Shown: positions 13,441-26,411, counted from the stretch's first letter. The stretch: DNA of 64,000 nucleotides from Varroa destructor (GCF_002443255.2 NW_019211455.1:53034801-53098800), one strand, 5' to 3'. The notes: generated by a model from the letters alone, not told the origin. A program made the numbers and translations.

Positions 13441-16400
13441 CTGAAAATAAACAGAGTCATCCCGCCGTACTTAGTTAATAGGGGGTTTGAATGTGTAAGT
13501 AACATTTATAGATAGTAAGCATGTGTTACTTGAACTCCAGGTAACATGAAATGTTTGTAAGCCGTTCGTTTGATACCGTTTATATGTGATAATCGTTCAC
13601 AGGCACACCCTTTAACGTACAAGTATAGTACAAATGTCCTTTTATTAGAAAAGGTCTCATGTGGTACTATTAGGGTACCTTACTAGAATACATACTATTA
13701 GGGTGTGTATAAGACAGACCAAATGTCAAGCATGAAAATTATTTTGGAACATTAACACCTCGGATGGCCGAGCTGAAGAGTACCTCTGAGGGCTTCTGAG
13801 TAGACTACTTCGAATAGGGTTATTCAGTACTCAAAGATCAACATTACGTTGGGCCTTAGTGGCACTACCAAGAATTATTTAGTCTTACAAAAATTTTACA
13901 CCGCAATAAACAAAAACGTTTCGCAAGTTTATTTTGTATACATTAATATAAAGTTTTGCCAAAAAAAAATCTAACAAGCCAGCAGAAAGATAGTTCACAC
14001 ACATAGCTAAATTAATCGTGTTTAAATATTATATCAAGCACGGAAATCCATATAACCGGTGAATACGACAATGTGCAACAATACCTGGCAGGATAAGCAG
14101 GCTTCAAGTCCCTGTTTGAAGTACTCCATACTTCCACGGTAATCTATGAGAACCAATAGATGAAGTCTAGCAATTGTAGTTCACTTGCGAACTTGAAAAG
14201 GCACGCTGCTTAGGGCTCGCCGAAGAGGCTCGGAGAAATAACTATTTTTGGGTATCATCTACCACTATCTCACCATAACACATAAACAGGAGCCGAGGAA
14301 AAATCGACCGTTCAACGACGCGTCTTGCTACGCTGACGCAATTTTATTGTGAGCGTGCAGTGGTGACGTTAATGAATCGACAATTGATCTACAAAATGAT
14401 TTAGCGATACTTGATGCGCCATCGGGTATCAGACTTGCAGTCGCGGGACGGACTGGCATAAGGAAGCCTGTTGTTTAAAATACATTCGTTCGTTTTGCGC
14501 CTACTCACACAGAATGGACTGTCTAAACATTCGAATTCGAGACATCCTCGTACCATATTCATTTACAAGGAAACAGAGCTGTCAGACGTTTCTTTTCCGT
14601 GTGTCCCTCAACTTTTCCGTGAAAGAAGTACTTATCTTTCAATGTGATTTATATGCTACATGACATATAATCTATGATGTCATTAAGAATGAAGAAAATT
14701 CTTCGGTAATATCTCAGCAATTGTTCTGCGGCTACATGGCAGATTTCAATATTTGATGTTACATTCTATTTAGCATAAACTATTGTTCGATTGCAGACCG
14801 AAACCTTGATTTGTGCCCGTTAGAGTTAAATCACCGTTTCGGCAAAAGGTATCATTATAGGTAGAAGATGAAAGAAACCGGTCCAGTTCAATCTTGTGTC
14901 TGTCTCGCATCTGCTGTAGGTTTATGGCCAAACGTGTCACCTTCGTCAATTATCTAGCCAAACAATCCTAATTACAAAACAAAGCCTTGTCCCCTTCAAC
15001 CTACAGCATGTTATCCACGGAGCAGCGGATCAAATCGTCCATAATATTTTACTTCTCCCCGCTGTCATCGAATTTGCTGCAACGGCGATGGTATACCGCT
15101 GGCCACTGGACATTAACCGGCTGGAAGGTAATATATCTACTCACAGCATATACATCGATTGTAACAATGTGTGTGTATATACATACTGCGTTTTCTACGC
15201 AAGTTGAAAACTTGTACTTTAGCTGGTACTTCAACGCGGCACGATTATAAAGTTCAATTTCATTGTTCATTAAAATCTCGCTGATACGGTCCCTTGAACT
15301 GCTGGTTGACCCGACTCAGCTGCACAAGTAGCTAGCGATAGCATTGACTGCAGGGTACGTGGCGCTCTTTATTTGAGAAGATCTCACAGAGAAAAATTTT
15401 TGGCAACTACATCACATCAGAACCTGCTTCTGTCGGAAGAGAAAAACATTGAGTATCATTTTAACCTTGGTTGAAATTATATTTTTTGTAGTGACATTAT
15501 TATTGACATCTAGAAAATATTCTGCTGTCACTAAATACTCAGAGAGATCTTATTCCCGGTGTCAACATATTGTGGCAGGCAAAAATTTAAAAACGGCTGA
15601 AGATCATTAGATTGAAGCCTAATCGCTAGCGTACGCCACCTTTGTACGAAACTTTAGAGTGTCCGTGTTTTATATGCATCCAAAATACTTCGTCATCATT
15701 ATCTTCTTAAACAATAATATGACTACGTGTCTTGCAACAAGGCAAGATCGCGTATTTTTTGACGCGGGTTTCGAACGGTCGCAGTTTCGAAATCGGTGGG
15801 CAGCTTCGAGCCAACGTGTTCGATTGGCAAGTGTTGTTACAGTTCCGTTGCGCGCCCGTTATCATGTGCCGAAAAGAGGGCATTTTGCGATAACGTAGAC
15901 GTCAGCTACAGGCTTGCCTGCATCGCCTGATCGTTTATGATGGACGACCAGAGTTACTTGATCATACGACATTCGATATTGTGCATCCGTTCGTTTTCTT
16001 GTGCGCACATGATTTATTGGCAGCTAGAGACCATGCGCTAATGGCTGTGCAAGCTTCACACCAGAGGCGTTCCATGACGCTACGCTAGGACACTGCGGCC
16101 GGTAGTCATGAGTCGCGTGTCTACAAATTCTAGAGACGGCTCTGTCTTTGAATAGTCGCAGACAGTAGGTAAATAGAGAGCAAGCGAGGTAATAATGAAG
16201 ATGCCTAAATCCGCAAAGGGACTGAATACGGATCATATTCGGTGAGTGACGCACAGTAGGTTCCAGTGAATAATCCAAGCTATACATATGTTGTCTGTGT
16301 TTAAGAGAAGACTACGCAACGACCACGTGTTCACGTTACGGGATAATTGACTACGTCCAGTGATGCTTCGAGTTCGAGGAGCTGTTGTTTAATAGAATAC

Positions 16401-16679
16401 AATGAGAATTGTAGGCTTTCATATCGAAAGTTTCAATGACCAGTTTCTTCCATCTGCTACTTTATCTAAATTATTCGCTATTTGTTCTGAACTACTCGCT
16501 TCTCTACTGTACCTAGTTAGTGTCCTACAATTGCACGGTAAAATTGATATCTTCCTATTCGTCGATGTTTACCATGTAGCATGGACTAGCTTTAGCAGTC
16601 GACGCGTGTACAACGAAGCTTTCCAAGTATAATTAGCAGAAAACGTTTTACATTATTTGCTATCTGATCAATTTTTTAG
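13441..16679. other. Divergent intergenic region between TERT and RdRP
   Basis: This interval should hold the missing 5' end of TERT on the minus strand and the 5' end of RdRP on the plus strand. I see no exon that can be joined with confidence. A 44-codon minus-strand frame beginning with ATG at 14460 is a weak candidate for a TERT first exon. Plus-strand frames at 15659-15898 and 16402-16632 have no recognisable motif. The tract around 13620-13700 repeats a short TACTATTAGGG unit. Confidence 0.4.
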
Positions 16680-16860
16680 TGATGAATGCCTCTATCCTAA
16701 TCTCGAATTTACCGTCCAAGTATTCGGGGATATAACGGTGGCTCGCGTGCAAGTAGAAACATTTCTGGAAGATGTTCGGTCACGCTTCATCTCGGCCTAC
16801 GAATTTAAACAGCTCATGCCCAAGCCACCTGCTAAACACTACGAAGATGAATCTTATCTT
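16680..16860 (+). CDS. Probable N-terminal exon of the RdRP gene
   Basis: The open frame begins after a TTTTTTAG acceptor and ends at a strong GTAAGT donor at 16861. It encodes about 60 residues beginning DECLYPNLEFTVQVFGD and ending KPPAKHYEDESYL. The composition looks like a real protein and it lies upstream of RdRP on the same strand. I do not recognise a domain, and its phase (ending in phase 0) does not join cleanly to the next candidate exon, so an intervening exon must be missing from this model. Confidence 0.45.
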
Positions 16861-17210
16861 GTAAGTATCTCTATCAACAGTACAACGATTGGCGTTACTA
16901 TTACAATTATCGCTTTGTTTATCTAACCGCCTAGATTTTAGATTTTATGCAACACTTGCGGCAGCATCATGGCGCGGCATCGGCACTCGCCTCACAAACG
17001 AAAAGCCCTTGTCCAGCGGAAACCTGTATCATTTATTTGAATTAAATTATATCGGGTTAGTCTTTCGAACATTAAGATGGTCAATTATCAAATGACCATT
17101 AAAGTTCTGCAGTTTGAGCGATTTCAACGAAAATACCTACATTGACAATGGCTAATCATATTGTCATCCATGCATTTATTGTTGGCAATGTTTTTTGCAT
17201 GAACTTTCAG

Positions 17211-17381
17211 TTAATTTATGCCTTGACAGTTACCCACAAACTGGCTACTTACGCGCTGACGCGATATCGCCTTTTGCTTCACTGGTGCATGCGCTCGAGG
17301 TTATGGGTCTTCCCGTCGGATCAAAGGGCTGTCAACTGGGATCGTTCACACACCCTGCACAATACCATTATCTCCATCGGT
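17211..17381 (+). CDS. Probable N-terminal exon of the RdRP gene
   Basis: An open frame reads CLDSYPQTGYLRADAISPFA and continues to PAQYHYLH before a GTAATC donor at 17382. Acceptors at 17209-17210 (CTTTCAG) or a few bases later (TTGACAG) are possible and differ in phase. The protein-like composition and strand suggest it belongs to the RdRP amino-terminal region or to a small separate gene. No family is recognised. Confidence 0.4.
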
Positions 17382-17672
17382 AATCTTGTCGGTACGTATT
17401 ATCTATTTACATCTTCGATTTACCAGCATCACTGTCAATTTTAGGTAACATCCTTATTGTTCCCTCCAGAGACATTTGTTTCTGGTATTTTAAACGATAC
17501 TTTCGAGGATTGCAGAAATTAGTTCGGGTATTTTGCGTTCGGTGTCTGAAATACAGGCAGTTGATGTTTCTCGTTGTGCGTACACTCCTTCATATCTTCC
17601 TTACGATTTTGTACCGCAGCATACTAAATGCATTAATTCTTATTATGTATATATGAAGGACCGTCAATATTT

Positions 17673-20600
17673 ATGGAACACAATGTTTTGGGGACTGCAA
17701 CGACAATCCTTGAGCATTCAACCCAGAGTCTGGACATTTTCATGGATCGACAAACGGCAGGAATGTTGAGACTTTCGTTACGCTATAATCAGGTAAAGCT
17801 GCTAACACCGGACAAATGTTTAAATGGAACGTTTCGCGGATTAACGAACCGATAAATATAGAATAGATATTTCGTTATATGTCAACAAGGCACAAAAGTG
17901 TATCTATCATAAGTCGTCGTCACATTTCCGATATACCTTTTCATCAAAACTAACTGATATGATAAAACGACGGGTACATTATAGAATCGGTTCTAGTGAT
18001 ATATAGGTGATATCCCTTCTTATCAGGACTCTTTTAAGGTCAACTATTTCACCACCCTGCTATATATTAACACAGTGTAACTAACAGCTGCGAACGTCTG
18101 TTCCGATTAATGCTGTCATACAGGTTCGACGACTGCTGGTCTACGTAATAGACTCGACACATGCTGACCTGTTTTTCCAGCTGAAAAGCGTAGCTCTTAT
18201 GTCCCATGTCGACGCTCGGCAACTTGGTAGCCAACAGAGGGCCGCACGAATCGGCCGTCTTGAATTGCAGCTAGAAGATATAGGCATGATGCAAAGACTG
18301 CACGATCTACAAATCATTTGTGGTCCTGAAGCACCTTCGTCGACCCATTTTGGTGTTTGTCTCACCATGCGAATACATGTCCATTGTTCAACCGAGGTGT
18401 TTGATGGCGATCAAATTTACAGTTTTTACAGAAAAAAAATGTTTATGTATGATGATTGTAGGATTTGCGCTGCTTTAACCAATATTTAATAGCGTAACGC
18501 AAATATAACTAAGCCTTTCAAATAAGATGAGGTCTCAATGAAAACGGAATACTATTCTTCGTAACTTCGTAGTTACTAGAAGTGATACGGGCAGCCAAAG
18601 AGCGCTTTTACTATCACATACTTTTGAGACCCTTGTATAACGAAGTATCGCGCATTTAATTTGAACGAATTGTAGTTGAATTCACATGGATTTCGGAAAG
18701 TGGTGAATTCCAAACAAGAAAGGGATAAATGGAAGTCGAGGTATTTGCAGGCTAAAGTTATGCCGCTCTTCGGTAGGTAATGATCAACATGCTGTCCCGC
18801 CTGTCGCGCAAACTTTTGGCCTACGGCGAGGTAGCCTTTTGTAACGTAGATCGACGTGTGCTCGCGCTGCCATGGGCATTCGATGCCCACTGGCGGCAGA
18901 ATCTCATCCAACAGCTTTCAACGTTTGACAACCAGTATGCGGTGTGTGCCATCTTCGCCTGGAGCAACGAGGCAAGTGCTACTGGATAAAGTTTGACCGA
19001 ATTTTCAGAGCTTTGCATATAGTACAACATCATACGTATACGGCAACACGTGAACAAGAGGCACTATTTAGGTGCCCCCTGCCCCGTTCCATCTTAATAT
19101 GATTTGCTTATTATACTTATGAAATAAAGGTAAATTGCTGCTAGCACTATAGGTACCTGATCAACTGAACTTTAACTTCTCGATGGCCGACGTGTTCGCA
19201 CTCATCGTTTCAATGGATCGCAAGGCGCCCCAGGCATTGTACAAGGCCTTACGCAATATTTACACGGCTCTTGAAAACGGAGCCATGGTCAACTTCGAAC
19301 GAGCGCTGCGAACTCTCTTTGCGCGCTACGATTCGGCCACCGTAATGAGTCCTACCGGCTATGCTTACGCCGATCCCCTGGAGGACCAGCACGATCAACC
19401 GTACGTTCCAGGTAAACTTTTCTTCCACCTCTCAGGAGTCCTTATTCCCGATCGTACAAACCTCGGGTTCGTTGTATCAGGTAAACGGAGTTCAATTTCC
19501 AGGTACTACGTACGTGCGTCGGATATTCATTACTCCAACGCGAATCATTTTGCGCTTTGCCGAACTTCATACGCAGAATCGAATTCTTCGTCACTTCTGT
19601 CCCGATCACGCTGTGCGTGTCAGTTTCCGTGACGACAATCTGGATAAACTGACGTTTGCCGTTTTTTCGATGCGAACAAAAGATGTATTTCTTGAGCAGA
19701 TCGTCGGAAGGCACCTAGAACATGGATTTGTAGTGAGTAGCTATCGCCCATCAATGATTGTTAAAGTGATTGATTGTGAAGAAGCTGCTAATTGAATATT
19801 CGTTAAAAAGTAAAATAGCGATTGATGTACGAATCACTTAGAGTCGACCTCCAGACCAGGCGAACCACGCTGAAATCAAGCTTTTACTAGGCTGTTATAT
19901 TGTAGGCGCTGTTAAATGCCATATTCATTTAACCACGCGAGCCAGTGTCGTCAACAGCATATGTAATGCTCTTCGATATGAGCTTATTCAACGTTTGAGT
20001 TGAAAAAAAAATTACTGATTAAAGCAAAGAATTTCGCTGTGTGTAGAAAAAAAAAATTTAAGCCTGGTACCTCGGTAAAATAACCTACCGCCATTCCTCC
20101 GTCGTTTCGCTGATGTAATTGTTTTCCAATGACAACATTCAGATCGGACCCCGACTGTTCCAGTTTGTAGCGGCGTCCTCTTCACAGCTTCGAGATCACG
20201 GCGTTTGGTTTTATGCTCGAGATAATCTTGGCCGCACCGCTGAATCTATTCGGCAATGGATGGGCGACTTTCATCATATCAACAATGTAGCTACCAAAAT
20301 GGCTCGTATGGGACAGTGCTTCTCATCTACCCAGGAGACCGTTGAGGTATGGGCATACGCAATACATTTTGAGGCGTGACTACTACACAGGGTCATCCTT
20401 TATTATGTTTCCACTACAACTGCAGCAAATTCTTAAGTTGGATTGCATTTTCGACTTATAAGAACATATGATTTTAATCCTTTAATAGAGAGTACACATA
20501 GCGGAAAATTATAGAATCTGTGTTTAAATCATTTTGTTGGATTGTTATACAAATATCTAACGTGCTTTGCTAACTCACTATTTAAAGATATCACTATTCA

Positions 20601-23600
20601 ATGTGCGTCATGTTTATTACAATGCTTGTTCATGAGTATAATACAATGACCTAATAGCATTTTATTGCTTGTACTTTCGCCGAATGTCTGATCTCCAGAT
20701 TCGTCAAGAAGAAGAACTTCTCTGGGACGATATTGAGCGTCCGGAAAGCGTTCATCCACTGTCCGGTCGGCCGTACTGCTTCTCCGATGGCTGTGGGAAA
20801 ATTTCCCTCGAGCTAATGCAGCAGGTATGGCGGACACTGCCTCGCGGGGCCAGTGAACTGCAGCCATCCGCTTTACAGATTCGTTACCGAGGTTGCAAAG
20901 GGATGGTGTCACTCGATCTTTCTTTACCGGGTCGTGCGCTCGTGCTCCGAAAATCGATGCTGAAGTTTCGTTGTGATTCCCCAAGAAAGCTCGAAGTAAT
21001 CAAATGGTCTGCACCAATGGTAATGTTTCTTAATCGACCATTGATTGCTATTCTCGAGCATCACGGGATCGATGTTGAAATTTTTCTTCGACTTCAACTT
21101 AGTATGATTCTACAGCTGGCCGATTCACTCGTGTGCGAAGGGGCAGCGCTACGAACCCTCACGAGCTTTGTCCGGACGCCCGTTCCGTTCGCAGGACTCG
21201 CGGCAGCCGGTTGGCAATTGGCTCGAGATCCGTTTATCATCCAAGTGCTATACGATTTGCTGAAGAATGCGCTCATCAATCTTAAGGACAAGGCCAATGT
21301 AGCCATACCGGTGAACGAAGGCCGGAATATGCTTGGAGTTGTTGATGAGACGGGTTGTCTTGAATACGGCGAAGTGTTCATCCAATACACGGAACTGCCC
21401 TACAATGACGTCAGTATTGAAGGCTTACTATTTGTAAGCTAATACAGTTTAAGATATGATCGTACTTTCAGAGGTATTATTGAACTTTTCTAATAAACTT
21501 ACGTTTATTTGTAACTTTAGCTAAAGTCTAACGTATCCGAGACTTTCCCCTATAATGGCTCGGTGCTGTACACTCTCGTAGTACAAGTAATTATAACTTA
21601 GCTTGGTTAATCTGCTTAACTTTTCCGCAAATTCTAGTCGCTAGTTTTCTCCATGTGATATGTGGGTGCATTGATTTCTTTCTATAGGCTGGCCAAGCAC
21701 CTGTGCGAATTTTAGAGGGTGATGTGGTGATTACGAAATGTCCTTGTCTGCATCCCGGGGACGTGCGACGCCTTCGAGCCGTCGATGTACCCGCTCTCCG
21801 ACACATTCGCGACTGTGTCGTCTTTCCGTCAAGCGGAAAGGTTAGCTGCAGATGGCTGACAGTTTCAACAAAAATCGACTGCAATGTGGCTCATTAGATT
21901 TGTGAGCTTTCAATTTTTCTTATACAAGCCTATCTATTCGAGCGTTCCATATAGTACTCAGAATTACAAAATTGCGCCTTTGACTAACGCATAGTAATAT
22001 CACGCATCGAAAAAAGTTTCAAAATCATTCACGTTTTCTGTATAATGTCCTCCTATCAATCGGCCAGGCACCACATCCATTCGAAATGTCCGGTTCAGAT
22101 CTCGACGGTGATGAGTACATCTGCATATGGAAACCCGAACTCATCTTCGAAAACAATGTTGACCCCTATATTTATGATGACAAACCCCTAGGAATAAACC
22201 CATACTCGGTAAGACACGGCTGTTCGTCGCGCCAGTAGGTGCCTATAAGCGATATCTGCATCATGCTTGATTAGCGGCTAGCTTGATTCTCAACAATCTA
22301 CGGAACAACTCATGCAATAGAGTACAGTAATTCCAAGCACTATAAATAGTGACAATATAATAACGCTATCTTGGTTAAATTTCATTTCCATTCCCGCCCC
22401 CTTTTGCCGGTGCAGCACAATCTGAATGAAATAAAGTTCCTGTGTAACTACATTGGCAATGACATCATCGGCATCATCTCAAACGCCCACTTAGCATGGG
22501 CCGACCAGGCTGGTCTCGGAGCAGAGATGTGTCAGACGTTGGTTAGCAAAGCTTCGAAAGCATTGGACTTCGCTAAAACCGGCGACGCTGTTGAACTCTA
22601 CCCGAATGAAAAGCCTGACAAGTTCCCCGATTTCATGGAAAAGGGTGACCACAAACATTCATATCCATCTCACAAGGCGCTCGGTATCTTATATCGAACT
22701 GTACGGCAAATCATGACGGTTAATGATACAAAGCTAAGTAAAGCTCGGAGTTTCTCGCCGCTTGAAGTGCCGGGTTGGCAGATGTTTGCTCAGGGTGCGC
22801 TAAAGGCCCTACGGAGCTACAACGCCAGACTGAGCCATCTCATGGAACAGCATGGAATTCAGAGCGAGGGTGAAGTATTCAGTGGATTCATTGGAACGAT
22901 ATCGTCATTCGAAGCTGCTAATGCTTCTACGGTACGATATCTCTTGCTATTGCATATAAGACCACTATTTGGTTGGTGTGATTAAAGAGGGTTACCTTTT
23001 AGTATATTTTTCGTGCCCAAGAGAGACAGGTTTGACCTGTGAAAAAAACATCTTTATAGCCATTTTGTGCGTTTTCTGGGTACAAGTTGACCATTCTTCT
23101 TTGGTTCCCCTTATCATTTTATTTTTTTAATTTATATATGCTGCTGTATTTTATACAAGCTGATAACCTAATTAGATTTACCCTTACAATTTTATAATTT
23201 TAAAATGTGTATTTGTGGATTTAGCCATTATGAATCGAAAAGTACGAAAACGGAAACAGTATTTACGAATAGTGATAGACCACAACGACGTTATCCACGC
23301 TAAACTTAGGGCAACTTTAAATCAGGCCTGGCAGGATATTGTCGAAGTCAGTAACACCATCTAGCAATAAGCTTTCTGAAATAAAGGAATCCCAAGTTAA
23401 GTTAGCTAAATACTTGAAATTAATGACAAACACACGCATTAGGTTCCGTTCTACCGAATTTGAATCGATATCAAACTATCACTAGAAACAATGCTTAATC
23501 TACATCTATATTCTACTGTTGTTGAAATTGTTCGTTAAATCGTTGATGTGGCTCAATCTGCCGAATCAAGCTGATAACGTTCTATTAGCAATCAACTACT

Positions 23601-26411
23601 AACTTACCCATTGCCCTGACGCCGATATGGAACATGCTACGCCTATGAATTGCTTTCAGTTTCGAACGGAAAAAGCCAATTTGGCTGTGCTTGTTGATCG
23701 CCAGAAATCCGCTCTCATGGAGGATACGCGTCAACAGTTCTTTCGTGAGCTCGAACTTGAGTGTCTTACGTATGGGGCCGAGGACGAGGGCTCGCGTCAC
23801 ATGTTGAGAATCCAGAAAGCCGCTGCGTGGTATATGGTCACATACGGGGACGACGGCGAAGGCAATAGCCAAAATGGCCAGGCCCGGGGATTCTTCAGCT
23901 TTCCATGGTGTATTGCTCACGTTTTGCTTGAGGCCAAACGTTGGCTGATGCAATTTGCCGGTGAGCGTTGTCAGGTTCCCTTTAAGACTGCCATACTCTA
24001 ACGTTTATATAGTTCGTGCGATACGTGCAACGGTCCTTCAGAATCGTCCCACAATTTGCTTTTCAATGATTAGCTTTTATCTGTGCAGTAATGTGGAAAA
24101 CTCAAATGACACGCTTCGTTCCTGGTGTCAAATCTATTACTGATGCGTTATAGACAGTTTTGTCACTAATTATTGAGCTTCTACTAAACTGGTTTACCAG
24201 CAAGTCATCGTTGATCAAGGAGAAAAACACTGGTCGTTAATTTTAGATTTAATTATTTTTGTAATGAAAGCGCCATCATAGCTGAACTCATTGAGCGAAC
24301 TATAATTGCGAGTGATCTCTATGTGAACAAGTCTGTTTTTCTCCTTGGTTAATCTAGATTATGCGATTTGATTCACTGACTTAAACGTAGATCGTGAGCG
24401 AGGATATTCTCCGGCGGCTTATTCCGAGCCGACAGTTGGAAGTGGTGGTCTTCGCAACGCATTGACTCGCGTCATCGATGAGTCGGCGCGAGCAGCGGCC
24501 AGCGCATGTGTATCGCCAAGCCTGCAGGTAGCATAGGACAATTTTTGCAAAAAACTTTAGAATGATGAACTCTGATCAAATGCATCAACAAAATTGAAAG
24601 AAAAAAAAACATCTGTGAATACACAACGAACAGAACATTATCTACCTAATTTGTTTTTCTCGAACGCTGGAGAATCTGTTATGAATTCTATTGTGAACAT
24701 CAAGCCATTAGTAGAAATGAATCATTCGACTTTCCAATATACAAATACATAGCTTCCCTACATAACGTACTTTAAGGTAATCGTCTGAAAATATATCTAA
24801 TATTCATTAAATATCATCTGCTGGGGGCATTGAATCCACTGTCTAGGAGAGTCCGCTAAAAATCATGCATATATTTCTGTTTGATGCATGCCTTTATAGG
24901 TACCAATAGGTCAGTTGGAAGAGGCTGATCGTCGACGTCAGCTGCGTTACCACGTCACGCACTGGTTAAACGATGCGGCTGGACAACCAGACTCGCCTTC
25001 GGAGCCCTTGTGCGACCTGTGCTATGCACAGGTCTACGAAGCTTTCGTCAATCAGTGTGAACGCCGCCTTAAACTCTTCAGTCTGGGTAAAAGAAAAACG
25101 TTTTTCATATCTCAAAGAAACTTCCTTTAACGCTATACGAAACGATGCCATCTTTTTAAGAGGACACTTGCGCGAATATGCGAACTCGTATTGACTTGCC
25201 ACAACCGAAGAGGGTTTTTAGTCAAAGCCGTAAGGGCTAGTCCGACACAACAGCTATAATATCGATAGAATTACCAAAAACCACGTAGACACGAGTAAAC
25301 TGTTCGTGCACGCCAGGTGTTCCCCATTAGCGCATGGCCCCTCTCCCTTTTGTCTATAGGCGAGTACTTGGTGGGCCTGTTGGGTTTTCTCGCTAGTGGC
25401 GATTGCCCCTACCCAAGACGTTGTGAACGCCGAGGATGCCGACGACTATTTGAGAGTGACTGTCCATTACTGACGGTAGAAGCTGCCAAAGCGTACGTTC
25501 GTTTTGCTATCAATAAGGACGCGTGCTTCTTAGGTTTCCGTTGTGACCAAAGAGTGCATCGAGCCACCGACGTTATCATCGATGGTAAACACGTAATAAT
25601 CGCAATGAAGACATAGATGCCACCTTTGTACTCCCTTGTATTAATAACGCTCAAAGGTCAATTACGCTCAAGCTAAATTCATAATTTGCATTATTACGAT
25701 TTCGTTAAAGAGAGGTAGTGAATGCTCTCATTTTTTTTTTTGTTTAGAAATTATATCAAACTTTTACCAACGAAATTTATTTTTGCCAAAGGAGAGTTGC
25801 ATAGAACAACTTACCATACGTACGTATTTATTCAATCAATACAATAAATAATCCATCCAGCTGTAACCAGTAACAAGGCTATACATACAGCAAAATAAGA
25901 AGGAAAATATTCTTAGTATAGAACATGCATTCTCAAGAACTATTGCATTGCTACATCAGCAACTTTTTACGTGTTATCTTGTCCGACAGCCCCACCAGAG
26001 AAGCTGACAATTTCCGAGCGATTTTGGCGTTTCCTTCGGCAGGACCGCACGACTGCATGCAAGGAGTACTTGTACAAATATACCGGTGTCTACCGTATTA
26101 CAGTCCGATACGAGCGGCACAAGACACGGCGATTCATCCCCGCTCCTGCAACGACAGCCATGTTGCCCGGTGACAACGACTATCAGCTTGGCTTTTCCCA
26201 TCAACAGGGACATTTCCAGCAGTGTAATGGGTCGCCATCTGCGCCTGCCCCGAATGCTTTGCCTGGTACGTTCACAACCGGTAATGCATTCTCCATGAAA
26301 GTTCACTATTGTGGGACTGATACGCAAATCTTTGCCATGCAACAGTGTCTACGCAACGACAACTTCCAGGCGTCTGTTCTGGAAAGTAACTACAGCCTAC
26401 TAAGGCAATGA
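17673..26411 (+). CDS. Cellular RNA-dependent RNA polymerase (RNAi type), 15 exons
   Basis: This enzyme copies RNA into complementary RNA, which Dicer and Argonaute use to amplify or start small-RNA silencing (family of QDE-1, EGO-1 and RRF-1). Exons: 17673-17792, 18181-18396, 18777-18971, 19153-19411, 19503-19732, 20143-20346, 20699-21433, 21688-21840, 22068-22208, 22416-22931, 23660-23960, 24391-24527, 24900-25086, 25360-25584 and 25990-26411 (stop). All phases agree, giving about 1346 residues from the first ATG. Landmarks are YVRRIFITPTRIIL, SSSQLRDHGVWFYA, SGRPYCFSDGCGKIS, ALQIRYRGCKGMVSLD, KLEVIKW, CPCLHPGDVRRLRAVDVPAL, and the catalytic GSDLDGDEY (aspartates at 22098-22112). NDIIGIISNAHLAWAD, LDFAKTG and AAAWYMVTY follow. 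The catalytic site is intact, so the gene looks functional. The exact start is unsure because upstream exons probably exist. The donor after 18971 is GC rather than GT. The exon at 20699 may end at 21409 instead of 21433; both keep frame. Confidence 0.9.
20143..20346 (+). other. RdRP exon with SSSQLRDHGVWFYA and GRTAESIRQWMG
   Basis: One of the best-conserved stretches of eukaryotic RdRPs lies here: the SSSQLRxHG..F signature followed by a segment ending ARMGQCFSST. It has a clean acceptor (ACATTCAG) and a GTATGG donor, both in phase 0. It identifies the family on its own. Confidence 0.9.
20699..21433 (+). other. RdRP core exon: first double-psi beta barrel region
   Basis: This long exon (245 codons) starts after GATCTCCAG. 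It contains SGRPYCFSDGCGKISLE, the SALQIRYRGCKGMV segment, KSMLKFRCDSPRKLEVIKWS, the helical FLRLQLSMI region and VNEGRNMLGVVDETG with GEVFIQY. In the family these form the large polymerase lobe related to the beta-prime subunit of DNA-dependent RNA polymerase. Two in-frame donors are possible, GTCAGT at 21410 and GTAAGC at 21434, differing by eight residues. Confidence 0.88.
22068..22208 (+). other. RdRP catalytic exon, DLDGD metal-binding motif
   Basis: This exon has only 47 codons and carries the active site. After the acceptor CGGCCAG the frame reads HPFEMSGSDLDGDEYICIW and ends at a GTAAGA donor. Asp codons at 22098, 22104 and 22110 form the DxDGD triad that binds magnesium. The exon has no useful start codon and is short enough to escape ORF-based searches. 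Confidence 0.93.

Noticed and set aside
13755..13840. GGATGGCCGAG start resembling a tRNA-Leu or tRNA-Ser D-arm
   Set aside because: No T-arm GGTTCGAATCC, no acceptor stem pairing and no anticodon arm at the right distance.
15049..15270. Overlapping frames on both strands considered as TERT or RdRP 5' exons
   Set aside because: Neither has a motif from either protein and no phase-consistent splice to the known exons was found.
20598..20984. 128-codon minus-strand open frame
   Set aside because: It is antisense to the well-supported RdRP core exon and has no motif of its own.
23221..23350. Candidate exon between RdRP exons, reading RKVRKRKQYLRIVIDHNDV
   Set aside because: Its acceptor phase does not fit the neighbouring exons, while joining 22931 directly to 23660 keeps frame and gives the conserved EKANLAVLVDRQ block.
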